Assembly (NCBI GenBank): GCA_963845425.1
Contig: CAWJSC010000001.1
Span: 1-64,000, forward strand
Direction: 5' to 3'
Length of the DNA: 64,000 nucleotides
From: DATDAH01 sp963845425
GTDB lineage: Bacteria; Actinomycetota; Acidimicrobiia; Acidimicrobiales; DATDAH01
In this document: positions 17,835-25,786 of the stretch, one piece after another
How positions within the stretch are numbered: position 1 is the first letter of the stretch
How the letters are laid out: every line of letters starts with the position of its first letter
The notes under the pieces: model-generated
Seen by the model: only the letters and a program-made list of their open reading frames with translations
What the model was told of the DNA's origin: nothing
The model's database searches: none
Made by a program: the position numbers and the translations under genes

Positions 17835-18523
17835 ACGAGCCGACCGACGCCCCGGTGCCCGAGGAGGACGACGCCGTCCGAAGGCTCCTGCAGGGCCTCC
17901 CCGAGGTCACCCCGCCGGAGGGCTTCTTCGACGACCTGATCCGCAGGCGGCGGCGCCGGGCCCGGGCCGTCGCCGTGGGGGGGCTGGCCGCGGCCGGCGT
18001 GGTCGGCGCCATCGTCGTGGCCCAGGCGACCGGGATCTACGGCGACGTCGATCCCGCGATGGACGACCTGGCCGAGCGTCACGCGGAGGTCATGGCGGTG
18101 GAGACGGCGTCGATCCGCGGGGCGATGCCCTCCGACGAGGTGCCGGCGCCCTACCAGGCCCCCGAGCAGGTCGGCGAGCTGCAGCGGGGCATCGTGGTGC
18201 GCCATCCCGACGACGTCGTCCAGGTCGTCTACGCCGCCAACGGCCACTACGTCTCGATCTTCGAGCAGGTGGGCGACATGGACGACGACGCCATGGCCGA
18301 CGAGCTGACGCCGGCCGACGTGGCCGGGGTCGACGCGTGGTGGACCGAAGACGGTGCGCTGGTGGTGCGGCGCAGCGACGTCGTCTACGTGATCGTGGGG
18401 GACCTGGACCCCGAGGAGGCCAGGGCGGTCGTGGTCGACCTGCCCGATGCCCGGCCCATGGGCCTGACCCGGCGGATCGGTGACGCCATGGACGACCTGG
18501 TCGACGCCTTCGGCCTCGGCTGA
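17831..18523 (+). CDS. Membrane-anchored putative anti-sigma factor
   Basis: A 230-residue protein with a short cytoplasmic N-terminus, an arginine-rich stop (RRRRRRAR), and one membrane helix at about residues 45-65 (AVGGLAAAGVVGAIVVAQA). A soluble, acidic, presumably extracytoplasmic domain follows. Position and coupling to the sigma gene suggest an anti-sigma role. The His-x3-Cys-x2-Cys zinc motif of ZAS anti-sigma factors is absent. The short cytoplasmic piece (LLQGLPEVTPPEGFFDDLIRR) would have to hold the sigma factor by another mode. The outer domain might sense a signal. Assignment rests on context. Confidence 0.7.
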   Translation: MNEPTDAPVPEEDDAVRRLLQGLPEVTPPEGFFDDLIRRRRRRARAVAVGGLAAAGVVGAIVVAQATGIYGDVDPAMDDLAERHAEVMAVETASIRGAMPSDEVPAPYQAPEQVGELQRGIVVRHPDDVVQVVYAANGHYVSIFEQVGDMDDDAMADELTPADVAGVDAWWTEDGALVVRRSDVVYVIVGDLDPEEARAVVVDLPDARPMGLTRRIGDAMDDLVDAFGLG

Positions 18524-18550
18524 GACGACAGGCGAGATCTCGTCGAACCC

Positions 18551-18823
18551 TCAGGCCCGGGTGGCGGCCTCGGCCTCGACGGCCTCGCGGCGGCGCTTCA
18601 GGATCCGGCGGCGCTCACGCTCCGAGCAGCCTCCCCACACGCCGTGGTCGATGCGGTGGGTCAGGGCGTACTCGAGGCACAGCTCCTTGACCGGGCAGTC
18701 GGCGCACACGCGCCGGGCGACCTCGACCCCGACACCGTCGCTGGGAAAGAACAGCGACGGAGGCTGGTGGGCGCAGTGGCCGTAGGCCATCCAGTCGGTC
18801 TCGGTCTCATCGGGCTTGCTCAT
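18551..18823 (-). CDS. WhiB family iron-sulfur transcriptional regulator
   Basis: A 90-residue WhiB-like protein, the second in the window. Cluster ligands are Cys17, Cys40, Cys43 and Cys49, followed by GVWGG and a strongly basic C-terminus (ERERRRILKRRREA). It starts MSKPDETETDWMAYGHC. A GGAGGT Shine-Dalgarno lies upstream at a long spacing. It is convergent with the sigma/anti-sigma pair and divergent from a small gene leading into polyphosphate kinase. Confidence 0.92.
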   Translation of the reverse strand: MSKPDETETDWMAYGHCAHQPPSLFFPSDGVGVEVARRVCADCPVKELCLEYALTHRIDHGVWGGCSERERRRILKRRREAVEAEAATRA

Positions 18824-18920
18824 GTCGGCGGGGGGACCTCCGTTCCACCTCTACTACGGCCTCGGGGGCGGTTCGGTTCCCGGGATCCCGGGGTTTTCCG
18901 AGAAATTCCGCCGATGCCGG

Positions 18921-18926
18921 TAGCCT
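18921..18926 (+). promoter_or_regulatory. Putative -10 box for 18935-19237
   Basis: TAGCCT, 8 nt before the ATG at 18935. Confidence 0.4.
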
Positions 18927-18934
18927 CGCCTGCG

Positions 18935-19237
18935 ATGTCGAACGTCGTGGAACCATCCCTCGAGACCGAGCCGCCCCGGGGCGCGGTCAAGATCGTGTAC
19001 CTCGGGCCCGTCGCGCCCCACTGGGAGATCCGCTCCGACTTCGGTGACCGGGCCGTCATCGACGCCTTCCGGGACCGGGTCAACGCCCGGCTCGTGCTGC
19101 TGCCCCCGCACGACCCCCAGTTCCGCCGCAACCGGGAACGGGTGAACCGCGACGCCGAGCGCGAGCTGTTGTTGATCGACTGGGACCTCGGCTATGACGA
19201 GGACGAGGACAACGACCTCGGGGCCCGGCCTTCCTGA
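18935..19237 (+). CDS. Small conserved hypothetical protein upstream of ppk
   Basis: A soluble protein of 100 residues. The core reads AVKIVYLGPVAPHWEIRSDFGD, then FRDRVNARLVLLPPHDPQF, and the C-terminus is very acidic (DEDEDNDLG). The family is unknown to me. It is 17 bp upstream of polyphosphate kinase on the same strand and so likely cotranscribed. The conserved-looking core argues for a real gene rather than a chance frame. Confidence 0.6.
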   Translation: MSNVVEPSLETEPPRGAVKIVYLGPVAPHWEIRSDFGDRAVIDAFRDRVNARLVLLPPHDPQFRRNRERVNRDAERELLLIDWDLGYDEDEDNDLGARPS

Positions 19238-19250
19238 GGTGACCGGCCCG

Positions 19251-19256
19251 TACCAT
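19251..19256 (+). promoter_or_regulatory. Possible -10 box within ppk start region
   Basis: TACCAT, 7 nt before an in-frame GTG at 19264. If used, ppk would start at 19264 instead of the ATG at 19255, which this hexamer overlaps. Confidence 0.25.
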
Positions 19257-21312
19257 GGCGGGTGTGGAAGAGACCGGGGCTGAGCGCTTCCTGAACCGCG
19301 AGCTGTCGTGGTTGGACTTCGACACCCGCGTCCTGGTCATGGCGGAGGACGCCTCGGTGCCCCTCCTGGAGCGGGCGAAGTTTCTCGCCATCTTCTCCCA
19401 GAACCTCGATGAGTTCTTCCAGGTGCGGGTGGCGGGCCTGAAGGACCAGGTGGCCGGCTCGGTCACCAAGCGGACCCCCGACGGGCGCACACCGGGCCAG
19501 CAGCTCGAGGAGATCCGAGACCGGGTCGGCAAGCTGCTGACCCGGGCCGAGCAGGTCTTCCGCGACGAGATCGTCCCGGCGCTCGGTGACGCCGGCATCC
19601 GCTTCTCCTCGTGGGACGAGCTCGACGACGACGACCTCGAGTACCTCGGGACCCAGTTCGACGAGCGCATCTTCCCCGTGCTCACCCCGCTGGCGGTGGA
19701 TCCCGGCCACCCCTTCCCCTACATCTCGGATCTCTCGCTCAACTTGGCCGTTGTGGTTCACGACCCCGCGTCGGGCCTGCGCCGCTTCGCCCGGGTCAAG
19801 GTCCCGCCGTTGCTGCCCCGCTTCGTGGTCATGCCCGACGGCGAGCGCTTCGTGCCGCTCGAGCAGGTCATCGCGGCCCACCTGGACACGCTCTTCCCGG
19901 GCATGGAGGTGGTGGAGCACCATCCGTTCCGGGTCACCCGCAACGCCGACCTGACCCTCGAGGACGAGGAGGCCGACGACCTGCTGGCCGCCGTCGAGGT
20001 GGAGCTGCGGCGCCGGCGCTTCGGCAAGGCCGTGCGCCTCGAGCTCGAGGCCACGGTGACCGACGAGGTCCGTGAGCTCCTCCAGCGGGAGCTGGACCTC
20101 GACGACGAGGACCTCTACGTGGTGACCGGGCCGCTGGACCTGAGCGGCCTGTGGTCGCTGCTGAGCCTGGACCGCCCGGACCTGAAGGACGAGGCCTGGT
20201 CGGGCGTCGTCCCGCCCCGGCTGGCCGGCGAGGACGGCGAGATCCGGGTCTTCCGGGTCCTGCGCCGGGGCGACCTCCTCCTGCACCACCCGTACGACTC
20301 CTTCGCCAGCACGGTCGAGACCTTCATCGACCAGGCCGCAGACGACCCCAAGGTGCGGGCCATCAAGCTCACGCTCTACCGCACGGACGGCGACAGCCCC
20401 ATCGTCGACGCCCTGATCCGGGCGGCGGAGTCGGGCAAGCAGGTGGCGGCGCTGGTCGAACTGAAGGCCCGCTTCGACGAGCAGGCCAACGTGGGCTGGG
20501 CCCGCCGCCTGGAGAAGGCCGGCGTCCACGTGGCCTACGGGCTGCTCGGCCTCAAGGTCCACACCAAGACCACCCTCGTGGTCCGCGAGGAGCACGGCGG
20601 GATGGTCCGGTACTGCCACATCGGCACCGGCAACTACAACAGCCGGACCGCCCGGATCTACGAGGACTGTGGGCTGCTGACCGCCGATCCCGAGATCGGC
20701 GCCGACCTCACCCACCTGTTCAACTACCTCACCGGCTACGCCCGCGACATCGACTACAAGCGGATGCTGGTGGCCCCCGACTCGCTGCGCTCGGGCATCC
20801 GGCGGCTCATCCGCCAGGAGGTCGACGCGGGGCCGGGCCGGGGTCGGATCCTGGCCAAGATGAACTCGCTGGTGGACCCGGGGATCATCGAGGACCTGTA
20901 CGAGGCGTCGGCCGCGGGGGTCGAGATCGACCTGGTCATCCGCGGCATCTGTTGCCTGCGGCCGGGTGTCCCCGGCCTGTCCGAGCGCATCCGGGTGCGG
21001 TCCATCGTGGGCCGGTACCTCGAGCACTCCCGCATCTTCTGCTTCGCCAACGGCCACGGCCCCGGCGTGGCCGCCTGGTACATCGGCTCGGCGGACTGGA
21101 TGCCCCGCAACCTCGACCGTCGGGTCGAGGCCCTCGCGCCCATCGACACCCCGTCGCTGCAGCAGCGCCTCATGGAGGTCCTCCAGGTCAACCTGGCCGA
21201 CGACACCCTGGCCTGGACCCTCGGCCCGGAGGGGGAGTGGGCCCCGCCACCCGGTACCGGCCGGGTGGACACCCACCTGCGCCTCCAGGAACTGCACCGG
21301 GCCCGTTCTTGA
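19255..21312 (+). CDS. ppk1: Polyphosphate kinase 1
   Basis: A 685-residue enzyme that reversibly makes inorganic polyphosphate from ATP. The N domain begins FLNRELSWLDFDTRVL. The head domain contains FFQVRVAGLKDQV. The two phospholipase-D-like catalytic domains contain KVHTKTTLVV, with the autophosphorylated histidine around residue 436, and HIGTGNYNSRTARIYED. The C-terminal MPRNLDRRVE motif is present. Length and order are standard. ATG 19255 is the conventional start; GTG 19264 is a good alternative. The gene is followed by a coupled Nudix hydrolase, as in the ppk-mutT1 neighbourhood of mycobacteria, and lies some 4.5 kb from the phosphate regulon. Confidence 0.95.
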   Translation: MAGVEETGAERFLNRELSWLDFDTRVLVMAEDASVPLLERAKFLAIFSQNLDEFFQVRVAGLKDQVAGSVTKRTPDGRTPGQQLEEIRDRVGKLLTRAEQVFRDEIVPALGDAGIRFSSWDELDDDDLEYLGTQFDERIFPVLTPLAVDPGHPFPYISDLSLNLAVVVHDPASGLRRFARVKVPPLLPRFVVMPDGERFVPLEQVIAAHLDTLFPGMEVVEHHPFRVTRNADLTLEDEEADDLLAAVEVELRRRRFGKAVRLELEATVTDEVRELLQRELDLDDEDLYVVTGPLDLSGLWSLLSLDRPDLKDEAWSGVVPPRLAGEDGEIRVFRVLRRGDLLLHHPYDSFASTVETFIDQAADDPKVRAIKLTLYRTDGDSPIVDALIRAAESGKQVAALVELKARFDEQANVGWARRLEKAGVHVAYGLLGLKVHTKTTLVVREEHGGMVRYCHIGTGNYNSRTARIYEDCGLLTADPEIGADLTHLFNYLTGYARDIDYKRMLVAPDSLRSGIRRLIRQEVDAGPGRGRILAKMNSLVDPGIIEDLYEASAAGVEIDLVIRGICCLRPGVPGLSERIRVRSIVGRYLEHSRIFCFANGHGPGVAAWYIGSADWMPRNLDRRVEALAPIDTPSLQQRLMEVLQVNLADDTLAWTLGPEGEWAPPPGTGRVDTHLRLQELHRARS

Positions 21313-21725
21313 CCGAGCCGCAGGTCCGGGCGGCCGGGTGCGCCGTCTGGCGCCCGGCCGGCGACGGCATCGAGGTGTTGCTGGTCCACCGGCCGCGCTA
21401 CGACGACTGGTCCCTGCCGAAGGGGAAGCTGGATCCCGGGGAGTCCTGGGAGGAAGGCGCCCGGCGCGAGGTCGAGGAGGAGACGGGACGCACCGGCACC
21501 CTCGGGCCGCGCCTGGCGACCACCACCTACATCGACGGCAAGGGTCGTACCAAGGAGGTCCGGTGGTTCGAGCTGCGTTCGTCGCGGGGCGAGTTCGTGG
21601 CCAACGACGAGGTGGACGAGGCGGTGTGGCTGTCGTCGGAGGCCGCCCGGCGTAGGGTCACCCGCCCGTCCGACGCCGAGGTGATCCGCGCCCTGGACGA
21701 GCACCTGGAGCAAGCTGAGCCGACC
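21309..21725 (+). CDS. Nudix hydrolase (MutT1-like N-terminal type)
   Basis: A Nudix hydrolase domain of about 135 residues from a TTG that overlaps the ppk stop (TTGA). The Nudix box is complete, from GKLDPGESWEEGA through RREVEEETG. It is preceded by CAVWRPAGDGIEVLLVHRP and the DDWSLPKGK motif typical of mycobacterial MutT1-like enzymes, which clean up oxidised or diadenosine nucleotides. There is no stop codon before the M48 peptidase. A TGA in another frame at 21716-21718 suggests the natural end was lost by a single indel, but a genuine fusion is not excluded. Confidence 0.8.
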
Positions 21726-22937
21726 GTGACCACGCCCACGCCGCCACGCCTGCCCTCCCTGTGGCGGCGCGTGCCCAACACCCCCGACGACTGGTTCTCG
21801 CCTGACGAGCTGGACCGCGCCCGCCGCTACCGCAAGCCGGTGAGCCGCGCCCGGCTCGTGCGCATGGCCATGGCCACCGTCGCGTTGCTGGTCATCGTGT
21901 TCGCCGAGGCGGCCCCGGAGTTGGTGGACGCCCTCGACATCACCAACTGGGTCCTGCAGCTCGTGGTGATCGTGCTGTTCCTGGAGCTGGTGAGCACGGC
22001 GATCGCCACGCCCTTCGACGCCTGGCTCGAGCTGCGCCACGATCGCGAGTGGGAGCTGTCCACCCAGACCGGGCGGGGGTTCGCCAGTGACCTGGCCAAG
22101 GGCCTGGTGCTGGGCCTGATCGTCAACGTGCTGCTGTTGCTGCCCCTGTTCGCGGTGATCCGGACCACGCCGACGTGGTGGTTGTGGGGCTGGCTGGTGA
22201 TGGTCACCTTCACGATCGGCCTCGGCTTCCTGTACCCGGTGGTCATCGCCCCGATCTTCAACACGTTCACCCCGCTCGAGGACGAGGACATGAACGGGCG
22301 GATCGACCGGATCGCCGACATCGCGGGCGTGCAGATCTCTGGCGCGTACGTGGCCGACGAGAGCAAGCGGTCCCGCCGGGACAACGCCTATGTGGCCGGG
22401 CTCGGCGCGACGCGCCGAGTGGTGCTCTTCGACACCCTCTTGGAGCACCCGCCCGAGGTGGTCGAGCAGGTGGTGGCCCACGAGATCGGCCACTGGCGCC
22501 TGAAGCACCTCCGCAAGCAGCTCCCGGTCATCGCTCTCCTCCTGCTCGCCCTCTTCGCCGGTCTCAAGCTGTTCAGCGAATGGACCTGGATCTTCGAGCA
22601 GGCCGGCGTCGTGACCTCGGGCGACGTGCCCTACGTCGGTCAGCCCACCGCTCTGCCGTTGCTGGTGCTGGCGGCCCAGATCGGCTTCGGCCTGTTGGGC
22701 CTGCTCACGGCCTGGGTGTCCCGGGCGTTCGAACGCCAGGCCGACATCGAGGCCCTCGAGCTGCTGGAGCAACCCCAGACCATGCTCGACATGCAGCGGG
22801 GGCTGCACACCAAGAACCTGGCCGACCTCGAGCCCGGGCTGGTGAAGCGCCTCCAGGCCAGCCATCCGCCGGCGGCCGAACGTATGGCCCTCACCTCGGC
22901 CTGGGCCGCCGGCAAGGGCGTGTCGGTCACTCCGTGA
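21726..22937 (+). CDS. M48 family (Ste24/CAAX-type) metalloprotease
   Basis: An integral membrane zinc protease of about 403 residues counted from GTG 21726. Four or more membrane segments surround the zinc site HEIGH at about residue 252 (VVAHEIGHWRLKHLRKQ). The third ligand region is RAFERQADIEALE. The N-terminal part (DDWFSPDELDRARRYRKP) matches Ste24-like proteases. It would act in membrane protein quality control or peptide maturation. The reading frame is continuous with the upstream Nudix domain. The 3' end overlaps the convergent acr3 stop by 11 bp. Confidence 0.85.
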   Translation: MTTPTPPRLPSLWRRVPNTPDDWFSPDELDRARRYRKPVSRARLVRMAMATVALLVIVFAEAAPELVDALDITNWVLQLVVIVLFLELVSTAIATPFDAWLELRHDREWELSTQTGRGFASDLAKGLVLGLIVNVLLLLPLFAVIRTTPTWWLWGWLVMVTFTIGLGFLYPVVIAPIFNTFTPLEDEDMNGRIDRIADIAGVQISGAYVADESKRSRRDNAYVAGLGATRRVVLFDTLLEHPPEVVEQVVAHEIGHWRLKHLRKQLPVIALLLLALFAGLKLFSEWTWIFEQAGVVTSGDVPYVGQPTALPLLVLAAQIGFGLLGLLTAWVSRAFERQADIEALELLEQPQTMLDMQRGLHTKNLADLEPGLVKRLQASHPPAAERMALTSAWAAGKGVSVTP

Positions 22938-24027
22938 CGCGCCCGGCTTCGTTCCCGACGGCGGGGTAGAAGCGCTGCTTCGCCCACAGCGACACGTAGA
23001 CGAGGGCGACCAGGGCCGGGACCTCGATGAGCGGTCCGATGGTGCCGGCCAGAGCCTGACCCGAGGTGACGCCGAACACGGCGATGGCCACGGCGATGGC
23101 GAGCTCGAAGTTGTTGCCGGCCGCGGTGAACGCCACCGAGGCGTTGCGCTCGTACGGCATCCCGAGGCGGTAGGCGGTCAGGAAGGCGCCGCCCCACATG
23201 AGGGCGAAGTAGATGAGCAGGGGGACCGCCACGCGGGCGACGTCGAGCGGGTTGTCGGTGATCTGCTCTCCCTGGAGGGCGAACAGCACGACGATGGTGA
23301 ACAGCAGCCCGTAGAGGGCGACCGGGCCGATCCGGGGCAGGAAGGTGTTCTCGTACCAGTCGGTGCCCTTGCGGGCCTCGCCGATGGTGCGGGTGAGGAA
23401 CCCCGCGAGCAGGGGGATGCCGAGGAAGATGAGCACCGACTTGGCGATCTCCCCCATGGAGACGTCGAGGTCCGCGGTGTCGAGCCCCAGCCAGTCGGGG
23501 AGCACGGTCAGGTAGAACCAGCCGAGCACCGAGTACATGACGATCTGGAAGAGCGAGTTGACGGCCACGAGGACGGCCGCCAGTTCCCGACTGCCACAGG
23601 CCAGGTCGTTCCAGATGAGGACCATGGCGATGCAGCGGGCGAGGCCCACGATGATGAGCCCGGTGCGCAACTCCGGCAGGTCGGAGAGGAACACCCAGGC
23701 CAGGGTGAACATCAGCAGCGGCCCGATCACCCAGTTGAGGAGCAGCGACAGGCCGAGGGTGCGACCGTCGGCCAGCTCGTCGCCGAGGTGCGTGTAGCGG
23801 ACCTTGGCCAGGACCGGGTACATCATGGCCAGCAGCCCGATGGCGATCGGCAGCGAGACGGTGTCGACCTTGATCCGTTCGAGGGTGTCGTTCAGGTCCG
23901 GGATCATCCGGCCCAGCGCCAGCCCGCCGGCCATGGCCAAGCCGATCCACGCCGGCAGGTACCGGTCCAGCGGGGAGAGCTTGGCCGTGACCGACTCGGC
24001 CGCGGCGGGGGGAGGGGTGGTGGTCAG
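22927..24027 (-). CDS. acr3: Arsenite efflux permease ACR3, probable CTG start
   Basis: A ten-helix ACR3/BASS-family exporter driven by the proton-motive force. Family motifs are present: LDRYLPAWIGLAMAGG at the N-terminus, GLARCIAMVLIWNDLACG with the conserved cysteine of helix 4, and FTAAGNNFELAIAVAI. The first standard start codon is TTG 23940, inside helix 1, which would cut off LDRYLPAW. The frame is open upstream to CTG 24027, giving LTTTPPPAAAES as a plausible N-terminus, and this CTG overlaps the stop of the preceding gene as CTGA. I therefore take CTG 24027 as the start. It is the second gene of the CadI-like/acr3 unit. Confidence 0.9.
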   Translation of the reverse strand: MTTTPPPAAAESVTAKLSPLDRYLPAWIGLAMAGGLALGRMIPDLNDTLERIKVDTVSLPIAIGLLAMMYPVLAKVRYTHLGDELADGRTLGLSLLLNWVIGPLLMFTLAWVFLSDLPELRTGLIIVGLARCIAMVLIWNDLACGSRELAAVLVAVNSLFQIVMYSVLGWFYLTVLPDWLGLDTADLDVSMGEIAKSVLIFLGIPLLAGFLTRTIGEARKGTDWYENTFLPRIGPVALYGLLFTIVVLFALQGEQITDNPLDVARVAVPLLIYFALMWGGAFLTAYRLGMPYERNASVAFTAAGNNFELAIAVAIAVFGVTSGQALAGTIGPLIEVPALVALVYVSLWAKQRFYPAVGNEAGRVTE

Positions 24028-24477
24028 CGGTCGGCGAGGGCGACGGGCTCGGCGGCGTCACCGGCGCAGCACACGGCGGTCTCGCCGTCACCCACGACCT
24101 CGTCGGTGAGCTGGTCCGAGTCGCCCGTCTTCACGTACCACTCCCAGCGGGCGCCGTCGGGGTCCGTCAGCCAGGTCTCGACCTTGGTGGCGTAGCAGCA
24201 GATGGTGTCGTCGATCCCGGTGGTCTCGAGCCCGGTGTCGCTCAGGCGGGCCTCGGCGGCCTCGACCTCACCCGCGGACTCGGTCTCGACCCCCAGGTGG
24301 TTGAGGGTGCCGCCCTCCGGGCCCCTCGAAGAGGACCAGCTTGAGCGGGGGGTCGGCGATGGCGAAGTTGGCGTAGCCGGGCTTGCGCTTCGCCGGCTCG
24401 GTGGCGAACAGCTTCGAGTAGAAGTCCACGGCCTCGTCGAGGTCGCTGACGTTCAGGGCCAGTTGCAGTCGGGACAC
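24024..24477 (-). CDS. VOC dioxygenase-like protein, CadI/ArsI family (one frameshift)
   Basis: About 150 residues of the vicinal-oxygen-chelate fold. The N-terminal half reads LQLALNVSDLDEAVDFYSKLF and the C-terminal half has the adjacent cysteines ICCYATKVETWLTDPDG, followed by WEWYV. This pattern matches the CadI/ArsI group: ArsI cleaves the C-As bond of trivalent organoarsenicals and CadI is metal-induced. One extra G in a run near 24322 shifts the frame after LVLFEGP; correcting it gives GGTLNHLGVETE. GTG 24477 has a strong AGGAGG ribosome-binding site. It is coupled to acr3. Confidence 0.85.
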
Positions 24478-24488
24478 GGGATCCTCCT

Positions 24489-24560
24489 GGGCTTATTGAT
24501 CGATGAACATCGATCGGTAGGCTTACCCTACCAATCGATCGATGATTGTCAATGTGTTTG
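24489..24560. promoter_or_regulatory. Operator-like repeats before the CadI-like/acr3 unit
   Basis: An AT-rich stretch with repeated ATCGAT cores and an inverted CCTACC/GGTAGG pair: the GGTAGG half is near 24516-24521 and the CCTACC half near 24527-24532. Extended arms of ATCGATCGATGA type lie outside. It lies between the arsR stop and the VOC gene start, so it probably serves a separate ArsR-controlled promoter for the efflux unit. Confidence 0.55.
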
Positions 24561-24577
24561 TTCGGTCGTGGTGGACA

Positions 24578-24919
24578 TCAGCTCGGCGCGAGGGCGGACC
24601 GGAGGGCGGCCAGACGATCGGGGACGATCCGCCAGTACACCCAGCGGCCCCGCTTCTCGCCCACGATCAGACCGGCCTCCGCCAGCGTCTTGGTGTGGTG
24701 GCTCACGGTGGGCTGGGACTTGCCCAGGGGCTCCTGCAGGTCACAGGAGCAGACCTCGTCGGCGCCGGCGATCATGCTCAGCAGTCGGAGGCGCACGGGA
24801 TCGGCCAGGGCGGCAAAGGCCTGGGCCAGGAGCCGGGCCTCGTCCTCGTCGAGCGGGGCGCCCATCACCGTCGGGCAGCACTCGCCGAGGTCGAGGACGG
24901 GGATCGGTTGACTGTTCAT
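24578..24919 (-). CDS. arsR: Arsenical-responsive repressor ArsR
   Basis: A 113-residue winged-helix repressor. Cysteines occur at 14 and 15 (GECCPTV) and at 57 and 59 (EVCSCDL). The Corynebacterium ArsR type binds arsenite through an N-terminal Cys pair plus a third cysteine further along, and the layout here fits that. The recognition helix is KSQPTVSHHTKTL. The ATG at 24919 follows a GGAG motif; the frame is open further upstream (24,9xx-25003), but that would run through the operator. It is divergent from arsC. Confidence 0.9.
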   Translation of the reverse strand: MNSQPIPVLDLGECCPTVMGAPLDEDEARLLAQAFAALADPVRLRLLSMIAGADEVCSCDLQEPLGKSQPTVSHHTKTLAEAGLIVGEKRGRWVYWRIVPDRLAALRSALAPS

Positions 24920-24953
24920 CTCGCGCTCCAGTCTGTCTATTGACACCCGTCGA

Positions 24954-24993
24954 TACATTCGCGAGGGTTGATCAATCGACAGTCGCGAATGTA
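24954..24993. promoter_or_regulatory. arsR/arsC divergent operator
   Basis: A perfect 11-bp inverted repeat, TACATTCGCGA (24954-24964) and TCGCGAATGTA (24983-24993), flanks a smaller palindrome TTGATCAA at 24968-24975. It lies in the 89-nt gap between the divergent arsR and arsC starts. ArsR binding is the natural inference. Confidence 0.65.
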
Positions 24994-25008
24994 CCAGGAG
25001 CACCAGCC

Positions 25009-25650
25009 ATGACCGAGCCCGGGATCCTCAGCCCCGACCAGTCCCTCGCCATGAAGACGGCCGCCCGTCACCTCGCCGACGAGTTCGACGGGGTGTTCGG
25101 TGAGGAGACCATCGAGCTCTTCCTGACCACGAGCTACGACCAGTTCGCGGGCCGGGCCAGCTTCCCGAACTTCCTGCCTCTGCTGGCCGAGCGCTTCGCC
25201 CGGCAGCGGCTCCACGCCCTGGCCAAGGTCGAGGGCAAGGCGACCGACGGCCTCCCGGTGGTGCTCTTCCTCTGCGTGCACAACGCTGGCCGCTCCCAGA
25301 TCGCCCTCGGCTGGTTCAACCACCTGGCGGGGGACCGGGCCATCGCCTGGAGCGGTGGGTCCGAGCCCGTCGGCGAGATCAACGCCGCGGCGGTGGCCGC
25401 GATGGCCGAGGTCGGCATCGACATCGCCAAGGAGTACTCCAAGCCGTGGACCGACGAGATCGTCCAAGCCGCGGACGTGGTCGTCACCATGGGCTGCGGT
25501 GACGCCTGCCCGATCTTCCCCGGCAAGCGCTACGAGGACTGGGCGCTCGAGGACCCGGCGGGCCTCGGCGTCGAGGCCGTGCGGCCGATCCGCGACGACA
25601 TCGAACAGCGCGTCCGGGGCCTCCTGGCCGACCTCGGCGTGACCGTCTGA
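25009..25650 (+). CDS. arsC: Arsenate reductase, low-molecular-weight phosphatase fold
   Basis: A 213-residue protein. An N-terminal three-helix domain (about residues 10-75) precedes a low-molecular-weight tyrosine-phosphatase fold. The catalytic loop is CVHNAGRSQ with Cys89, and the general-acid region contains TMGCGDACP. The N-terminal extension and active-site pattern resemble actinobacterial arsenate reductases that use mycothiol/mycoredoxin or thioredoxin as electron donor. The product, arsenite, would leave through ACR3. The ATG follows CCAGGAG at good spacing. Confidence 0.88.
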   Translation: MTEPGILSPDQSLAMKTAARHLADEFDGVFGEETIELFLTTSYDQFAGRASFPNFLPLLAERFARQRLHALAKVEGKATDGLPVVLFLCVHNAGRSQIALGWFNHLAGDRAIAWSGGSEPVGEINAAAVAAMAEVGIDIAKEYSKPWTDEIVQAADVVVTMGCGDACPIFPGKRYEDWALEDPAGLGVEAVRPIRDDIEQRVRGLLADLGVTV

Positions 25651-25676
25651 CGGTCATCGCCGCCTCTTCGGCCCCT

Positions 25677-25709
25677 GTTCACCTGCCGGTCACCTGACGG
25701 CTGATCGCC
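25677..25709 (+). promoter_or_regulatory. PHO box upstream of pstS
   Basis: Three head-to-tail 11-nt units: GTTCACCTGCC, GGTCACCTGAC, GGCTGATCGCC. The first two match the GTTCACC-type repeat bound by PhoP in Streptomyces. The units end about 78 nt before the pstS ATG. Confidence 0.7.
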
Positions 25710-25786
25710 GGACAGGGGGCCTCTCTAGGTTCCCCTCCGACAGAGAACGAGGGCACCGCGCCCTTCCTCAGGAGGACACGTATTCC

